Assembly (NCBI GenBank): GCA_020854105.1
Contig: JADZGB010000001.1
Location: forward strand, 1 to 64,000
Reading direction: 5' to 3'
Length of the DNA stretch: 64,000 nucleotides
Source: Burkholderiales bacterium
GTDB lineage: Bacteria > Pseudomonadota > Gammaproteobacteria > Burkholderiales > SHXO01
Shown here piece after piece: positions 37,964-47,006 of the stretch. Position numbers and translations under genes: made by a program. How positions within the stretch are numbered: position 1 is the stretch's first letter; each line of letters opens with the position of its first letter. The notes beneath the pieces are model-generated. The model had not been told where the DNA came from, did not search any database, and worked only from the letters and a program-made list of their open reading frames with translations.

Positions 37964-38376
37964 GCCAGGAGGAGATGTTCAATCTCGACAGTGCCGAGCT
38001 CACGGGTCTGCTCGAGCACGCCGCCGTGACCGCGGACGCGCGCGCCTGGCCGAAGATGCTGACCGATCTCATCGACCTGCTCACCGTGCACTTCAAGCGC
38101 CGCGGTTTCGCCCGGCCGGACGAAGAGGCTCGGCGCGTGGTGGCAGCGCTCGCGGTCTACTTCGGCGGACGCATGATGTACCTGCCGCGCGGCGATCGCC
38201 TGCAGAAGGCGATGCGCGACGCCGAGATCTGGGCGGCCTACACCGGCGCCAACGTGCCGCAGCTCGCCCAGCACTTTCGCATGTCGGTCCCCAGCGTGTA
38301 TGCCATCATCGCCGAGCAGCGCGCGCTGCGCGCACGCGCCGCGCAGCCCTCGCTGTTCCCTGCGTCCGACCAGTAG
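37960..38376 (+). CDS. Mor-family transcription activator
   Basis: The 138-residue protein carries the Mor/C signature YFGGRMMYLPRGDRLQK and a C-terminal HTH (NVPQLAQHFRMSVPSVYAII). It would switch on middle or late transcription of the genes to its right. The 104 bases after it are the first real gap since the early promoter and probably hold its target promoter; I cannot place that exactly. Confidence 0.9.
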   Translation: MSQEEMFNLDSAELTGLLEHAAVTADARAWPKMLTDLIDLLTVHFKRRGFARPDEEARRVVAALAVYFGGRMMYLPRGDRLQKAMRDAEIWAAYTGANVPQLAQHFRMSVPSVYAIIAEQRALRARAAQPSLFPASDQ

Positions 38377-38480
38377 TAAGCCCGCTTTCTCCCGGACGGA
38401 TCGCCCGCCCTCCAACAATCGAGCCCGAATTGAGCAGCCGCACCGCGGCTGCCATGCGCGCGCGAAGGGGGCGTCAGGCG

Positions 38481-39050
38481 ATGCAGTTCGATGGCAAGGT
38501 GCTCGACGTCCTGATCGATGCCGCGCTCAAGCACGTGCTGCCGGTCGACGTCGTGCTGCCGATCGCGTGGGTCGAATCGGCCGGCAATCCCTGGGCCTGG
38601 AACCCCGAGCCGCACTACCGCTACCTGTGGGACGTGAAGCGTGGACGCCCCTTCCGCGCACTCACGTCTGGGGAAGCCTGGAACGAACGCCCCCCGACTG
38701 ACTTCAGCTGCCTGGCAGGCGACCCCGATCAGGAGTGGTGGGCGCAGCAGGCGAGCTTCGGCCTGCTGCAGGTCATGGGCGCCGTCGCCCGCGAGCGCGG
38801 CCTGCGCGCGCCCTACCTCACCACCTTGTGCGATCCGCGCATCGGCGCCGAGTACGGCTGCCGGCAGCTCGCGCACATGCGCGATCTGCACCTGAAGCGC
38901 TGGGGCTGGGACGGCGTGATCGCCGCCTACAACGCCGGCAGCCCACGTCGCGCCGAGGGCGGCGCCTTCGTCAATCAGGACTACGTCGAGAAGGTGCGCC
39001 GCGCGAAAACGGCGCACGCCAAGCTCACTCCACAGGAGATCCGTGCATGA
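38481..39050 (+). CDS. Phage lytic transglycosylase (endolysin)
   Basis: The 189-residue SLT-like enzyme degrades peptidoglycan for lysis. Catalytic Glu32 lies in AWVESAGNPWAWN, followed by the fold motifs SFGLLQVMG and AAYNAGSP. It has no signal peptide, so export depends on a holin. ATG 38481 has AAGGGGG nine bases upstream; in-frame TTG 38430 and ATG 38454 are alternatives. Confidence 0.88.
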   Translation: MQFDGKVLDVLIDAALKHVLPVDVVLPIAWVESAGNPWAWNPEPHYRYLWDVKRGRPFRALTSGEAWNERPPTDFSCLAGDPDQEWWAQQASFGLLQVMGAVARERGLRAPYLTTLCDPRIGAEYGCRQLAHMRDLHLKRWGWDGVIAAYNAGSPRRAEGGAFVNQDYVEKVRRAKTAHAKLTPQEIRA

Positions 39051-39673
39051 GAAGCGGGATTGTCACTACCGAGTTCTGGGTCACGTTGCTCACCGTGCTC
39101 GCATCGCTGTGGGGACTGGTCGAGGGGCTGCTGCCGCCCGAGACGGCTGCGCTGGTGAGCGGCATCGTCTCGGTGATCTACACCGCCGCGCGCGCCTGGG
39201 TGAAAGCCCAGCACGCCCTCGGCGAGCTGCCGCAGGTGCCTCCGCTACCCGAGGTTCCGCCAGGCCGCGGCACCGAGCTGCGCGCGCACTGGGTGAGCTG
39301 CGCACTGGCGATCGCGCTGGCCAGCAGCCTGCTCGCAGGCTGCGGCGCGCTGCTCGTGCAGCGCGATACCTCCACGATGACCCAGCAGCAGGCCCTGCAG
39401 GCGCAGCTCTCCGACGCGATCGCCGCCGGCTACGTGGCGCTCACCCAGGCACGCCAGCTCAATCGGGAGCTGCTCGATGATCGGCTGATCGGCTCCGTCC
39501 GAGCCCAGGAGATCCGCGCGCATCTCGACAGCGCCCGCGCTGCCCTGGATGCCGCCGCCGGCGCGCTGGTCGCGTCTTCGCCTGACCCGCCCGAGGCGCA
39601 GCGCCAACTGGCGCTCTTCAACTACGCATTGAGCGCCGCCCGCGCGTTGCTCGCGCGCCAACGCACGGAGTAG
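39047..39673 (+). CDS. Holin-like N-terminus fused to lipoprotein/spanin-like C-terminus
   Basis: One 208-residue frame holds two parts. Residues 1-60 have two membrane helices (FWVTLLTVLASLWGLVEGLL and AALVSGIVSVIYTAARAWV), as in phage holins, and end in a Pro-rich stretch typical of a C-terminus. From about residue 83 a second hydrophobic signal ends in the lipobox LLAGC near residue 100. It is followed by a long helical region (to residue 208), as in outer-membrane spanin or lysis lipoproteins. GTG 39293 is an in-frame internal start that would give the lipoprotein alone. ATGA overlap with the transglycosylase gene. Confidence 0.7.
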   Translation: MRSGIVTTEFWVTLLTVLASLWGLVEGLLPPETAALVSGIVSVIYTAARAWVKAQHALGELPQVPPLPEVPPGRGTELRAHWVSCALAIALASSLLAGCGALLVQRDTSTMTQQQALQAQLSDAIAAGYVALTQARQLNRELLDDRLIGSVRAQEIRAHLDSARAALDAAAGALVASSPDPPEAQRQLALFNYALSAARALLARQRTE

Positions 39674-39679
39674 ACCCCG

Positions 39680-39886
39680 ATGGACCACGACAACACCGCG
39701 ATCGCACTGGCGATCGCTCAGCACCTCATGAACGGCGCGGCCCGGGCGATCGACGTGGTCAACCGGGCACGCCTGGAGAATCGCGCGGTGTCGAAGACTG
39801 AACTGCTGAGCCTGGCGAGCGAGGACGACATCGAGCGCGCCACGGAGCAGGCGGCGATCGCGCAGGCGATCTCACAAGGGCGCTGA
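39680..39886 (+). CDS. Small hypothetical phage protein in the lysis cluster
   Basis: This is a 68-residue, helical, acidic protein (MDHDNTAIALAIAQHLMNGAAR...). It lies just after the holin/lipoprotein frame. No family recognised. Confidence 0.65.
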   Translation: MDHDNTAIALAIAQHLMNGAARAIDVVNRARLENRAVSKTELLSLASEDDIERATEQAAIAQAISQGR

Positions 39887-39889
39887 GGG

Positions 39890-40111
39890 TTGGCGGACCT
39901 GGCCGACAAGGCGGAAGCGCTGGAGCAGCGCGTGCGAGACGAGGCGCTCGCGCGCTCGCGCGAGCAGCTGCCCCACGGTGCATCGCGCAGCAACTGCATG
40001 CACTGCGGCAATCCGATTCCGTCCGCGCGCCGGCACGCACTGCCCGGCGTGGAGCGCTGCGCGCCGTGCCAGCAGCTGCTCGAGCGTCAGGAGCGCAGGA
40101 GCAGCTGGTGA
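39890..40111 (+). CDS. TraR/DksA-type zinc-finger protein
   Basis: The 73-residue protein has a C4 zinc finger (CMHCGNPIPSARRHALPGVERCAPC) behind an N-terminal helix, the compact TraR layout. TraR-like proteins bind the RNA polymerase secondary channel. Start is TTG 39890 behind GAGGG. It overlaps the next gene as GTGA. Confidence 0.88.
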   Translation: MADLADKAEALEQRVRDEALARSREQLPHGASRSNCMHCGNPIPSARRHALPGVERCAPCQQLLERQERRSSW

Positions 40112-40431
40112 ACTGGGATGCAGCGAAGGTCTTCTGGGATGCGTGCGAGTTCCTGATGCTCTGTGCAATTGGGCTCTACACCTACATGTCCAAGCGCTCT
40201 GCCATCACCGAGCAGAAGTTGCTCGACACCCGTCGCGAGATCGACGCGCACCTGCACGATCACGCCACGCGCCTGGCGCGCCTGGAGGAAGGCCCCACGC
40301 ACGAGCACTTGTCCGACTTGCATTCCAAGATCAACGGCGTGGACCGCGTGCTCAACGAGCTGAAGGGCGCATTCGACGCGGCCAACGGGACCTTGAAGCT
40401 CATCCTCGACCACCTGATGCAGCAGAAATGA
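40108..40431 (+). CDS. DUF2730 family protein (Mu gp25-like)
   Basis: The 107-residue protein has one N-terminal membrane helix (FLMLCAIGLYTYM) and a long coiled-coil tail, as in the DUF2730 family of Mu-like phages. GTG 40108. Role unknown. Confidence 0.8.
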   Translation: MNWDAAKVFWDACEFLMLCAIGLYTYMSKRSAITEQKLLDTRREIDAHLHDHATRLARLEEGPTHEHLSDLHSKINGVDRVLNELKGAFDAANGTLKLILDHLMQQK

Positions 40432-40724
40432 CCAAGCCCTTCCACGAGACCATCCGCGAAGCCCGGCGCCTGGCGCTGCTGCAACTGCTCGCCCAGGCGC
40501 CGCGCTACGAGGCCGCGGCCGAGGTGCTCTATGCAGCGCTGCCCGCGCGCGGGCTCTCGGCCAGTGCCGATGCGGTCAACGGGGATCTGGCCTGGTTGAC
40601 CGAGCAGGGCCTGGCGGAGACCAGCGAGATCGGCAGCGTGAGGCTCGCACGCATCACCCAGCGCGGCCTGGATGTCGCCCACGGCGTGGTCAGCGCGCCG
40701 GGCGTGAAAGCGCCGCTACCCTGA
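40428..40724 (+). CDS. VpaChn25_0724-type phage protein (Mu gp26-like)
   Basis: The 98-residue protein is a winged helix of ArsR-like shape (RRLALLQLLAQAPRYEAAAEVLYAALPARGLSASADAVNGDLAWLTEQGL). It sits between the gp25- and gp27-like genes as in Mu. ATG 40428 overlaps the upstream stop. Confidence 0.82.
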   Translation: MTKPFHETIREARRLALLQLLAQAPRYEAAAEVLYAALPARGLSASADAVNGDLAWLTEQGLAETSEIGSVRLARITQRGLDVAHGVVSAPGVKAPLP

Positions 40725-40727
40725 CTG

Positions 40728-41282
40728 ATGCCCGGCACCCGCAGCTCGATCAAGCGGCTGGACCCGCGCATTCGCGAGGCCGTCGATGCCGCCATCCGCG
40801 AGGACCGCGCAACGCTCGACGAGATCGTGCAGCTCATCGAGCAGCTCGGGCGCGAGCTGGGCACCGGTGACACCGCCTCGCGCTCGGCCGTGCACCGCTA
40901 TCGCCAGACGATGGAGGAGGGCATGGAGGTCTTCCGCGCCACGCAGGGCATGGCACACGTGTGGGCGCAGAAGCTCGAGGAGGATCCGGCGAGCGATGTC
41001 GCGCGCCTGGCCGCCCAGGTACTGGGCGCGGTCGCGCTGAACACCAGCAACGCCCTGGTGCGCACCGGCGAAGCCGTGCCGGCAGGCGAGGTCATGTTCC
41101 TCGCCAAGGCCCTCGACCACCTCTCGCGCGCGGAGAAGGTCAACGCCGAGCGCGAGCTCAAGGTGCGCGCGCAGGTGCTCGAGCAGGCTGCCAAGAGGGT
41201 CTCGAAGATCGCGCAGGATGGAGGCATGTCCGCCGAGCTGCGCGCCGAGATCCTCAACGGCATTCTGGGGGTGCAATCCTGA
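40728..41282 (+). CDS. DUF3486 family protein, putative small terminase subunit (Mu gp27-like)
   Basis: The 184-residue protein starts RSSIKRLDPRIREAVDAAIRE and has the HTH-like block TLDEIVQLIEQLG with SRSAVHRYRQ. Gene 27 products of Mu-like phages are thought to recognise DNA for packaging. The large subunit follows directly. Confidence 0.87.
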   Translation: MPGTRSSIKRLDPRIREAVDAAIREDRATLDEIVQLIEQLGRELGTGDTASRSAVHRYRQTMEEGMEVFRATQGMAHVWAQKLEEDPASDVARLAAQVLGAVALNTSNALVRTGEAVPAGEVMFLAKALDHLSRAEKVNAERELKVRAQVLEQAAKRVSKIAQDGGMSAELRAEILNGILGVQS

Positions 41283-42868
41283 TGCGCACCGATCCGCTGC
41301 AGCTGGTCAAGCTACCCGTCGACGGCGACGGACCACCGCCGGCGCTGCTGCCCTATCAGCAGCGCTGGGTCGCGGACGATTCCCCCTTCAAGCTGCACGA
41401 GAAATCGCGCCGCATCGGCATGACCTGGGCGGAGGCGAGCGACGATGTGCTGATCGCGGCGAGCGCCAAGCGCGCCGGCGGGCAGAACGTGTACTACCTG
41501 GGCACCGACAAGGAGATGACCGAGGAGTACATCGAGGCGTGCGCGATGTGGGCGCGTGCTTTCAACCACGCGGCATCGGCGATCGAGACCGGCTTCTGGG
41601 AGGAGGACAAGGAGGATCGCCACATCCAGACCTTCAGCATCCGCTTTCCCGCGAGCGGTCACAAGATCTTGGCGATGGCGAGCGTGCCCTCGAAGCTGCG
41701 CGGCCGCCAGGGCGTGCTGGTCGGCGACGAAGCGGCCTTTCAGCGCGACTTGAAGGGGCTCATCAAGGCGGCGATGGCCTTCCTGTTGTGGGGCGGCAAG
41801 GTGCGTCTGCTCAGCACGCACGACGGGGTCGACAACGCTTTCAACGAGCTCATCCAGGACGTGCGCGCCGGAAAGCGCAAGGGGGTGGTCCACCGCACCA
41901 CGTTCCAGGAGGCCGTCGAGCAGGGCCTGTATCAGCGCGTGTGCATGCGTCGCGGCATCCCCTGGACGCAGGCCGGGCAGGACGCGTGGGTAGCGGACGC
42001 CTACAGCTTCTACGCCGAGGACGCGGCCGAGGAGCTGGACGTGGTGCCCTCGCAGAGCGGCGGCGCATTCCTGCCGATGTCGCTGATCGAGGCGCGCATG
42101 TCGCCCGACACGCCGATCGTGCGCGGCAAGTGGACGCACGAGTTCGCGCTGCTGCCCAAGGCTCAGCGCGAGGCCGAGGTGCTCGCCTGGTGTGAGGAGC
42201 AGCTGCTCCCGCACCTCGAAAAGCTCGATGAGCGCGACGCGCACGGCGTCGGCGAGGACTTCGGGCGTGTTGCGGACCTGTCAGTTCTCTGCGTCGCGGC
42301 CGAGACGCGCGATCTGGTGCGTCGCTGCCGGCTGTGGGTCGAGCTGAGCAATTGCCCGTTCGAGCAGCAGCGCCAGATCTACTTCTACCTCTGCGATCGC
42401 CTGCCGCGCTTTCGCAGCGGCGTGCTGGATGCCACCGGCAATGGTGCGTACCTGGCCGAGGTCGCCATGCAGCGCTATGGCATCGGCCGCATCGAGCCGC
42501 TGCATCTCAGCGAGCCCTTCTATACGGAGCAGATGCCGCGCTTCAAGGCCGCGCTGCAGGACGGCACGTTCGACGATCTGCCGCGCGATCGCGAGGTGCG
42601 CGACGATCTGCGGGCGCTGCGCGTGATCAAGGGCGTGCCAAAGCTCCCCAGCGCGCCCACGCAGGTCGCTGACGGGCCGAAGCTGCGCCGGCACGGCGAC
42701 GGCGCGATCGCCGCCTTCCTCGCCGACTACGCTATGCGCCGCGAGGTCGCGCCGATCGAGTGGACCGCGGTGCCTGCGAAGGTGAGCCGCTGGGACCAGG
42801 TCGAGCGCGACCATGACCGGCCCGCGCACGACGACGACATCGCGCTGCAGCCCGCAGGAGCCTGGTGA
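41282..42868 (+). CDS. Terminase large subunit (Mu gp28-like)
   Basis: The 528-residue DNA-packaging motor starts with a short leader, followed by LLPYQQRWVADDSPFKLHEKSRRIGMTWA, an ATPase region with VGDEAAF as Walker B and LSTHDG as coupling motif. A C-terminal RNase-H-like nuclease (GEDFGRVADLSVLCVAAE, LDATGNGAYLAE) follows. Start ATG 41282 lies one base off the previous stop. It is full length with intact motifs. Confidence 0.94.
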   Translation: MRTDPLQLVKLPVDGDGPPPALLPYQQRWVADDSPFKLHEKSRRIGMTWAEASDDVLIAASAKRAGGQNVYYLGTDKEMTEEYIEACAMWARAFNHAASAIETGFWEEDKEDRHIQTFSIRFPASGHKILAMASVPSKLRGRQGVLVGDEAAFQRDLKGLIKAAMAFLLWGGKVRLLSTHDGVDNAFNELIQDVRAGKRKGVVHRTTFQEAVEQGLYQRVCMRRGIPWTQAGQDAWVADAYSFYAEDAAEELDVVPSQSGGAFLPMSLIEARMSPDTPIVRGKWTHEFALLPKAQREAEVLAWCEEQLLPHLEKLDERDAHGVGEDFGRVADLSVLCVAAETRDLVRRCRLWVELSNCPFEQQRQIYFYLCDRLPRFRSGVLDATGNGAYLAEVAMQRYGIGRIEPLHLSEPFYTEQMPRFKAALQDGTFDDLPRDREVRDDLRALRVIKGVPKLPSAPTQVADGPKLRRHGDGAIAAFLADYAMRREVAPIEWTAVPAKVSRWDQVERDHDRPAHDDDIALQPAGAW

Positions 42869-44532
42869 TGGCCATCCTCGACCAGTTCGGCCGACCGATC
42901 GACACGGGCATCCTGCGCGAGCCGCAGAGCGCGCGGGTGGCCTCCCTGCACCAGATGTTCGCGGGGCATCCCTCGCGCGGGCTCACGCCGCAGAAGCTCG
43001 CCCGCATCCTCGACGATGCCGAGGGCGGCAGCATCATCGACCAGGCCGACCTGGGCGAGGACATGGAGGAGAAGGACGCGCACATCCTCGCTGAGCTCTC
43101 CAAGCGCAAGCGCGCGCTGCTCACGCTCGACTGGGACGTGATCGCCCCCGAGGGGGCGGACGCGAGTGCGGGCAGGCTCGCCGACCACGCCAAGGAGATG
43201 TTGGCGGCCATCCCCGACATCGAGGACGTGATGCTCGATGCGCTCGATGCCATAGGCAAGGGCTTTGCGTGCCTGGAGATCGACTGGCACCGCCCGGGGC
43301 GTGAGTGGGTGCCGCGCCAGATCCACTGGCGGCCGCAGAATTGGTTCCAGCTCGACATCCTCACGCGCCGCGAGATCCGGCTGCGCGACAACAGCGGCGA
43401 CGGCGCCCCGCTCACGCCGTTCGGCTGGGTGTTTCACGTGCATAAGGCCAAGTCGGGCTACGTGGGGCGTGGCGGGCTGCATCGGGTGTTGTGCTGGCCG
43501 TACTTGTTCAAGAACTACGCGGTGCGCGATCTCGCCGAGTTCCTCGAGATCTACGGCCTGCCGATGCGCCTGGGCACCTATCCGCCCGGGGCCTCCGACC
43601 GCGAGAAAGCCACCTTGCTGCAGGCGGTGACCAGCATCGGCCACGGTGCGGCCGGCATCGTGCCCGAGGGCATGCGCATCGAGTTCCAGGAAGCGGCCAA
43701 GGGCACTCACGATCCGTTCCAGGCCATGATGGACTGGTGCGAGCGCTCTCAGAGCAAGGCGATCCTGGGGCAGACGCTCTCGGCCGAGGCCAAGGCGACC
43801 GGCCTGGGCTCGGGCCTGGCCAACGTGCACAACGAGGTGCGCCGCGACATCCTCGAGGGCGATGCGCGGCAGCTTGCCGCCACGCTCACGCGCGACCTGG
43901 TCTATCCGCTGCTGGTGCTCAACAGCGCGCAGGCCGATCTCGCGCGCCTGGTGCGCCTGGAGTTCGACACGCGTGAGCCGGAGGATCTTGCGCTCTACGC
44001 CGATGCGCTGCCGAAGCTGGTGGACGCTGGGCTCAAGATCCCGGCCAACTGGGCGCGCGAGCGGCTGCAGATCCCCGAGCCGCAGGATGGTGAGGAGGTG
44101 CTCGAGCGGCGCGCTGCGCAGAATACCGTCGCGCCTGAGACCGGGGTAGATCGCGGAGGGGGTATGCCTGACCCGGCAGGCAACGGCCCCCGGTCGCCCG
44201 AACCTGGTACGCCGCTGCGCTACCGCGCGCTTTCCGCTCGCGCGGCGCGCGCCGCGCTGGCCGCGATCGCGCGCGACGACGGTCCCGACCTGGTCGACGA
44301 GCTCGCCGCCGCGGCGCTCGAGGACTGGCAGCCCACGATGGAGCCGATGGTCGAGCGCATCCGCCAGGCGCTGCGCGACTCGGCCGCCGCCGGCGAGGGC
44401 GTCGAGCAGTTCCAGCAGCGCCTGGCGCAGGCGCTGCCCGAGCTCGACGTGGCGCAGTTCGCCGAGCTGCTTGCGCGCGCGGCCTTCCTCTCGCGCCTGC
44501 TCGGTGAGGCGGACGTCGAGCTCGACCGCTGA
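42868..44532 (+). CDS. Portal protein, DUF935 family (Mu gp29-like)
   Basis: The 554-residue protein forms the portal ring through which DNA enters the head. It contains LTLDWDVIAPEG, the IGKGFACLEIDWH block and a long C-terminal helical region. GTG 42865 directly before ATG 42868 gives one extra residue; both overlap the terminase stop. An acidic Ala/Glu-rich end is typical. Confidence 0.93.
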   Translation: MAILDQFGRPIDTGILREPQSARVASLHQMFAGHPSRGLTPQKLARILDDAEGGSIIDQADLGEDMEEKDAHILAELSKRKRALLTLDWDVIAPEGADASAGRLADHAKEMLAAIPDIEDVMLDALDAIGKGFACLEIDWHRPGREWVPRQIHWRPQNWFQLDILTRREIRLRDNSGDGAPLTPFGWVFHVHKAKSGYVGRGGLHRVLCWPYLFKNYAVRDLAEFLEIYGLPMRLGTYPPGASDREKATLLQAVTSIGHGAAGIVPEGMRIEFQEAAKGTHDPFQAMMDWCERSQSKAILGQTLSAEAKATGLGSGLANVHNEVRRDILEGDARQLAATLTRDLVYPLLVLNSAQADLARLVRLEFDTREPEDLALYADALPKLVDAGLKIPANWARERLQIPEPQDGEEVLERRAAQNTVAPETGVDRGGGMPDPAGNGPRSPEPGTPLRYRALSARAARAALAAIARDDGPDLVDELAAAALEDWQPTMEPMVERIRQALRDSAAAGEGVEQFQQRLAQALPELDVAQFAELLARAAFLSRLLGEADVELDR

Positions 44533-44538
44533 GCGGCC

Positions 44539-46116
44539 GTGCCCACGCAGCTACCGAGTCACGTCCGCCTCCAGCTGCTGCCCCCGGCCGACTCGGTCGC
44601 GGTGCTGCAGCGCCGGCAGCTGCTGCAGCCTGCGTTCTCCTGGCAGGACGTGTGGCAGGAGGAGCATGCGCGCGCCTTCACCGTCGCGAAGATGATGCGC
44701 ACCGACTTGCTCGCCACCGTCTACGGCGAGGTCCAGCGCGCGCTCAGCGAGGGCAGGAGCTTCGCCGAGTTCGAGGCGGCGCTGACGCCTACGCTGCAGC
44801 GGGAGGGCTGGTGGGGCCGCAAGGAGATGCGCGATCCGCTCACCGGCGAGCGGCGCGAGGTGCAGCTGGGCTCGCCGCAGCGGCTGCGCCTGATCTACGA
44901 CGTGAACCTGCGCCAGTCCTACGCCGCCGGGCGCTGGGCACGCATCGAGCGCCAGCGCCGCGTCAATCCGCTGATCGTCTACCGCACGATGCGCGATGGG
45001 CGCGTGCGCCCGCTGCATCGGGCCTGGGACGCGGTCGCGCTGCCGATCGATCACCCCTGGTGGAACACGCACTTCCCGCCCAACGGATGGCGCTGCCGCT
45101 GCACCGCGTATGGGATCGATGAAGCCGGCTTGAAGCGCCTCGAGGCGGCCGGTGAAACCATCCGCCGCCGGGCGCCGAAGACGCAACTCAAGAGCTCCAC
45201 GAATCGGCGCACCGGCCAGGTCGTGCAAGTGCCCGATGGCATCGACCCGGGGTTCGGATACAACCCGGGAAAGGTCTCGCTCGCGAGCACCACAGTCCAG
45301 CAGCTCACCGCCAAGGTCCAGCAGCTGCAGGTCGCTGCGCCCGCCATCGGTCGGGCGGCACAGGCCGCCGGCCCGGCGCTGACCACGCACCAGGACTACG
45401 CCGCCGCCGGCCGGGTGATCGCCGAGCAGCATTGGACCGCGCTTGGCGGCGTCGATCTTCAGAAGGCGCGAGTCTGGCGCGACGCGGTCCTGGCGCAGCT
45501 CAAGGCCGAACGGTCGTTCGGCACACCGGCCCAGCTCGCGAGCAGCGGCGCCGGTTCTCAGATCGTGCGCGATGCATCGCGCCTCTATCCCGATGCGTGG
45601 ACGGCCGTGGCGGACGCCGCCGGCGCACTGCATGTGCGCGGATCATCCAACAGCCGCGGCTGGGCCTGGACAGTGACGGCCCAGCACGATGGCCGCCCCG
45701 TGCGGCTGAAGAGCTTCGGGACCGTGCAGGCGCGCCTGGGCGAGGGCTACATCGAGGTGTGCACCGGCGATCTGGGCAACGCCGTGCACGAGTACGCTCA
45801 CCGATTGCAGGCCACCTTGCCGTCCCTGGATGCCCTGTTCCAACAACTCCACCGCGATCGCACGGTCAATGATCCGCTCGAGAGCCTGCGCGCTCTCACC
45901 GGACTGGCCTATCATCCCCGCGAGCACACCCGCAAGGATCACTACGCCAATCCCTACCAGGGCAGGGAATACGGTCAGGGCAATGCCCTGGAAGTGATGA
46001 CGATGGCCTTCGAGTATTTCCTGACCGATAACGATCGCAAGCTGCGCAATCTCCTGGAGGATGATTCGGACATGGCCAACCTGGTGATCGGGCTGCTGCG
46101 CCACTGGAAACCTTGA
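44539..46116 (+). CDS. MuF head-morphogenesis protein with C-terminal HExxH domain
   Basis: The 525-residue protein joins two parts. Residues about 30-215 are the MuF domain (Mu gp30), with YRTMRDGRVRPLHRAWD and HPWWNTHFPPNGWRCRC. After a Gln/Ala-rich linker, residues about 320-525 form a separate domain with HEYAH at 417-421, a zincin-type zinc site, and glutamates at 485 and 492 (LEVMTMAFEYFL) that could be the third ligand. MuF proteins often carry polymorphic enzymatic or toxin C-termini injected with the DNA. Start is GTG 44539. The HExxH domain has no family name I can give with certainty. Confidence 0.88.
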   Translation: MPTQLPSHVRLQLLPPADSVAVLQRRQLLQPAFSWQDVWQEEHARAFTVAKMMRTDLLATVYGEVQRALSEGRSFAEFEAALTPTLQREGWWGRKEMRDPLTGERREVQLGSPQRLRLIYDVNLRQSYAAGRWARIERQRRVNPLIVYRTMRDGRVRPLHRAWDAVALPIDHPWWNTHFPPNGWRCRCTAYGIDEAGLKRLEAAGETIRRRAPKTQLKSSTNRRTGQVVQVPDGIDPGFGYNPGKVSLASTTVQQLTAKVQQLQVAAPAIGRAAQAAGPALTTHQDYAAAGRVIAEQHWTALGGVDLQKARVWRDAVLAQLKAERSFGTPAQLASSGAGSQIVRDASRLYPDAWTAVADAAGALHVRGSSNSRGWAWTVTAQHDGRPVRLKSFGTVQARLGEGYIEVCTGDLGNAVHEYAHRLQATLPSLDALFQQLHRDRTVNDPLESLRALTGLAYHPREHTRKDHYANPYQGREYGQGNALEVMTMAFEYFLTDNDRKLRNLLEDDSDMANLVIGLLRHWKP

Positions 46117-46118
46117 CG

Positions 46119-46433
46119 ATGTCGATGATGCATATCCGCGCCGAACCCTTCACCGCCGGCGAGCGCGTGCGTGAGTTCGATTGGGACCCCGAAACAGGCG
46201 ATCTATCCGGCCCGGATGCGCCCTGGGTGCGACAGTGCATCACTGATGCGCTCGACTGCGGCCGGGTCGGTGCTCACCCCGCACCCTGGAGCATCGCCGT
46301 GTCCGACCCGCTGCACTCGCTCAGCGAGATGGCCGCGGTGGTGGGCGCCCAGCACCGGTTGCCGCCTGAGCTGGCCGCCCACTATCCGAGCCCGCCGGAG
46401 TCGGACCCCTCGGACGTCGAGGTGCTGTACTGA
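46119..46433 (+). CDS. Small protein after the MuF-HExxH gene, possible partner or immunity protein
   Basis: The 104-residue acidic protein (MSMMHIRAEPFTAGERVREFDWDPETG...) lies between the MuF gene and the gpG-like gene, a spot that has no gene in Mu. It has no membrane helix. Start is ATG 46119; TTG 46113 would overlap the MuF stop as TTGA. Position and acidity fit an inhibitor of the HExxH domain, which is an inference. Confidence 0.65.
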   Translation: MSMMHIRAEPFTAGERVREFDWDPETGDLSGPDAPWVRQCITDALDCGRVGAHPAPWSIAVSDPLHSLSEMAAVVGAQHRLPPELAAHYPSPPESDPSDVEVLY

Positions 46434-46894
46434 TGGGCAAGGTGGCCGGCATCACCATCGCCGCCCAGACCGGCCAGCAGGTCGCGCCCAGGCTCGCCCA
46501 GCTCGCCGCGCGCCTGGCCGACCTCACCCCGGTCATGGAAGACATTGGCGCGATCCTGGAGCGCAACGTCCAGGGGCGCTTCGACACCAAGACGGACCCG
46601 GCTGGCCGGCCGTGGGCGCCGCTCGCGGCCCGTACCCGGGTCGCCTACGCCAAGGCGAAGGTCGGCGGCAGCCTGCTCGAGCGCACCCGCATGATGCGCG
46701 AGTCGTTCAACAGCCAGGCCGGCAAGGATTTCGTGGTGATCGGCTTCGGCCGCCCCTACGCGGCCTATCACGAGTTCGGCACCGCCCGCATGCCGCGCCG
46801 GGGAATGCTCACCGTCGACCCGCAGACCGGCACGCTGGCCGACGAGGACACCGCCTCGATCCTGGATCTGATCCAGTCCTACCTGACGCCCTGA
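46433..46894 (+). CDS. Virion morphogenesis protein (Mu gpG-like)
   Basis: The 153-residue tail-completion-type protein contains IGAILERNVQGRFDTKTDPAGRPWAPL and the basic YHEFGTARMPRRGML motif of the family. ATG 46433 overlaps the upstream stop by one base. Confidence 0.9.
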   Translation: MGKVAGITIAAQTGQQVAPRLAQLAARLADLTPVMEDIGAILERNVQGRFDTKTDPAGRPWAPLAARTRVAYAKAKVGGSLLERTRMMRESFNSQAGKDFVVIGFGRPYAAYHEFGTARMPRRGMLTVDPQTGTLADEDTASILDLIQSYLTP

Positions 46895-47006
46895 TCGGGC
46901 GCCCCGGGCGCTGACGTACCTTTTCAAGGAACGGCTTTGGCGGCAGCACGCGCGCCCAGGGCCTCGCCATCCTACCGTCACACCGGACGCCCCGGCGAGC
47001 GGGTGC

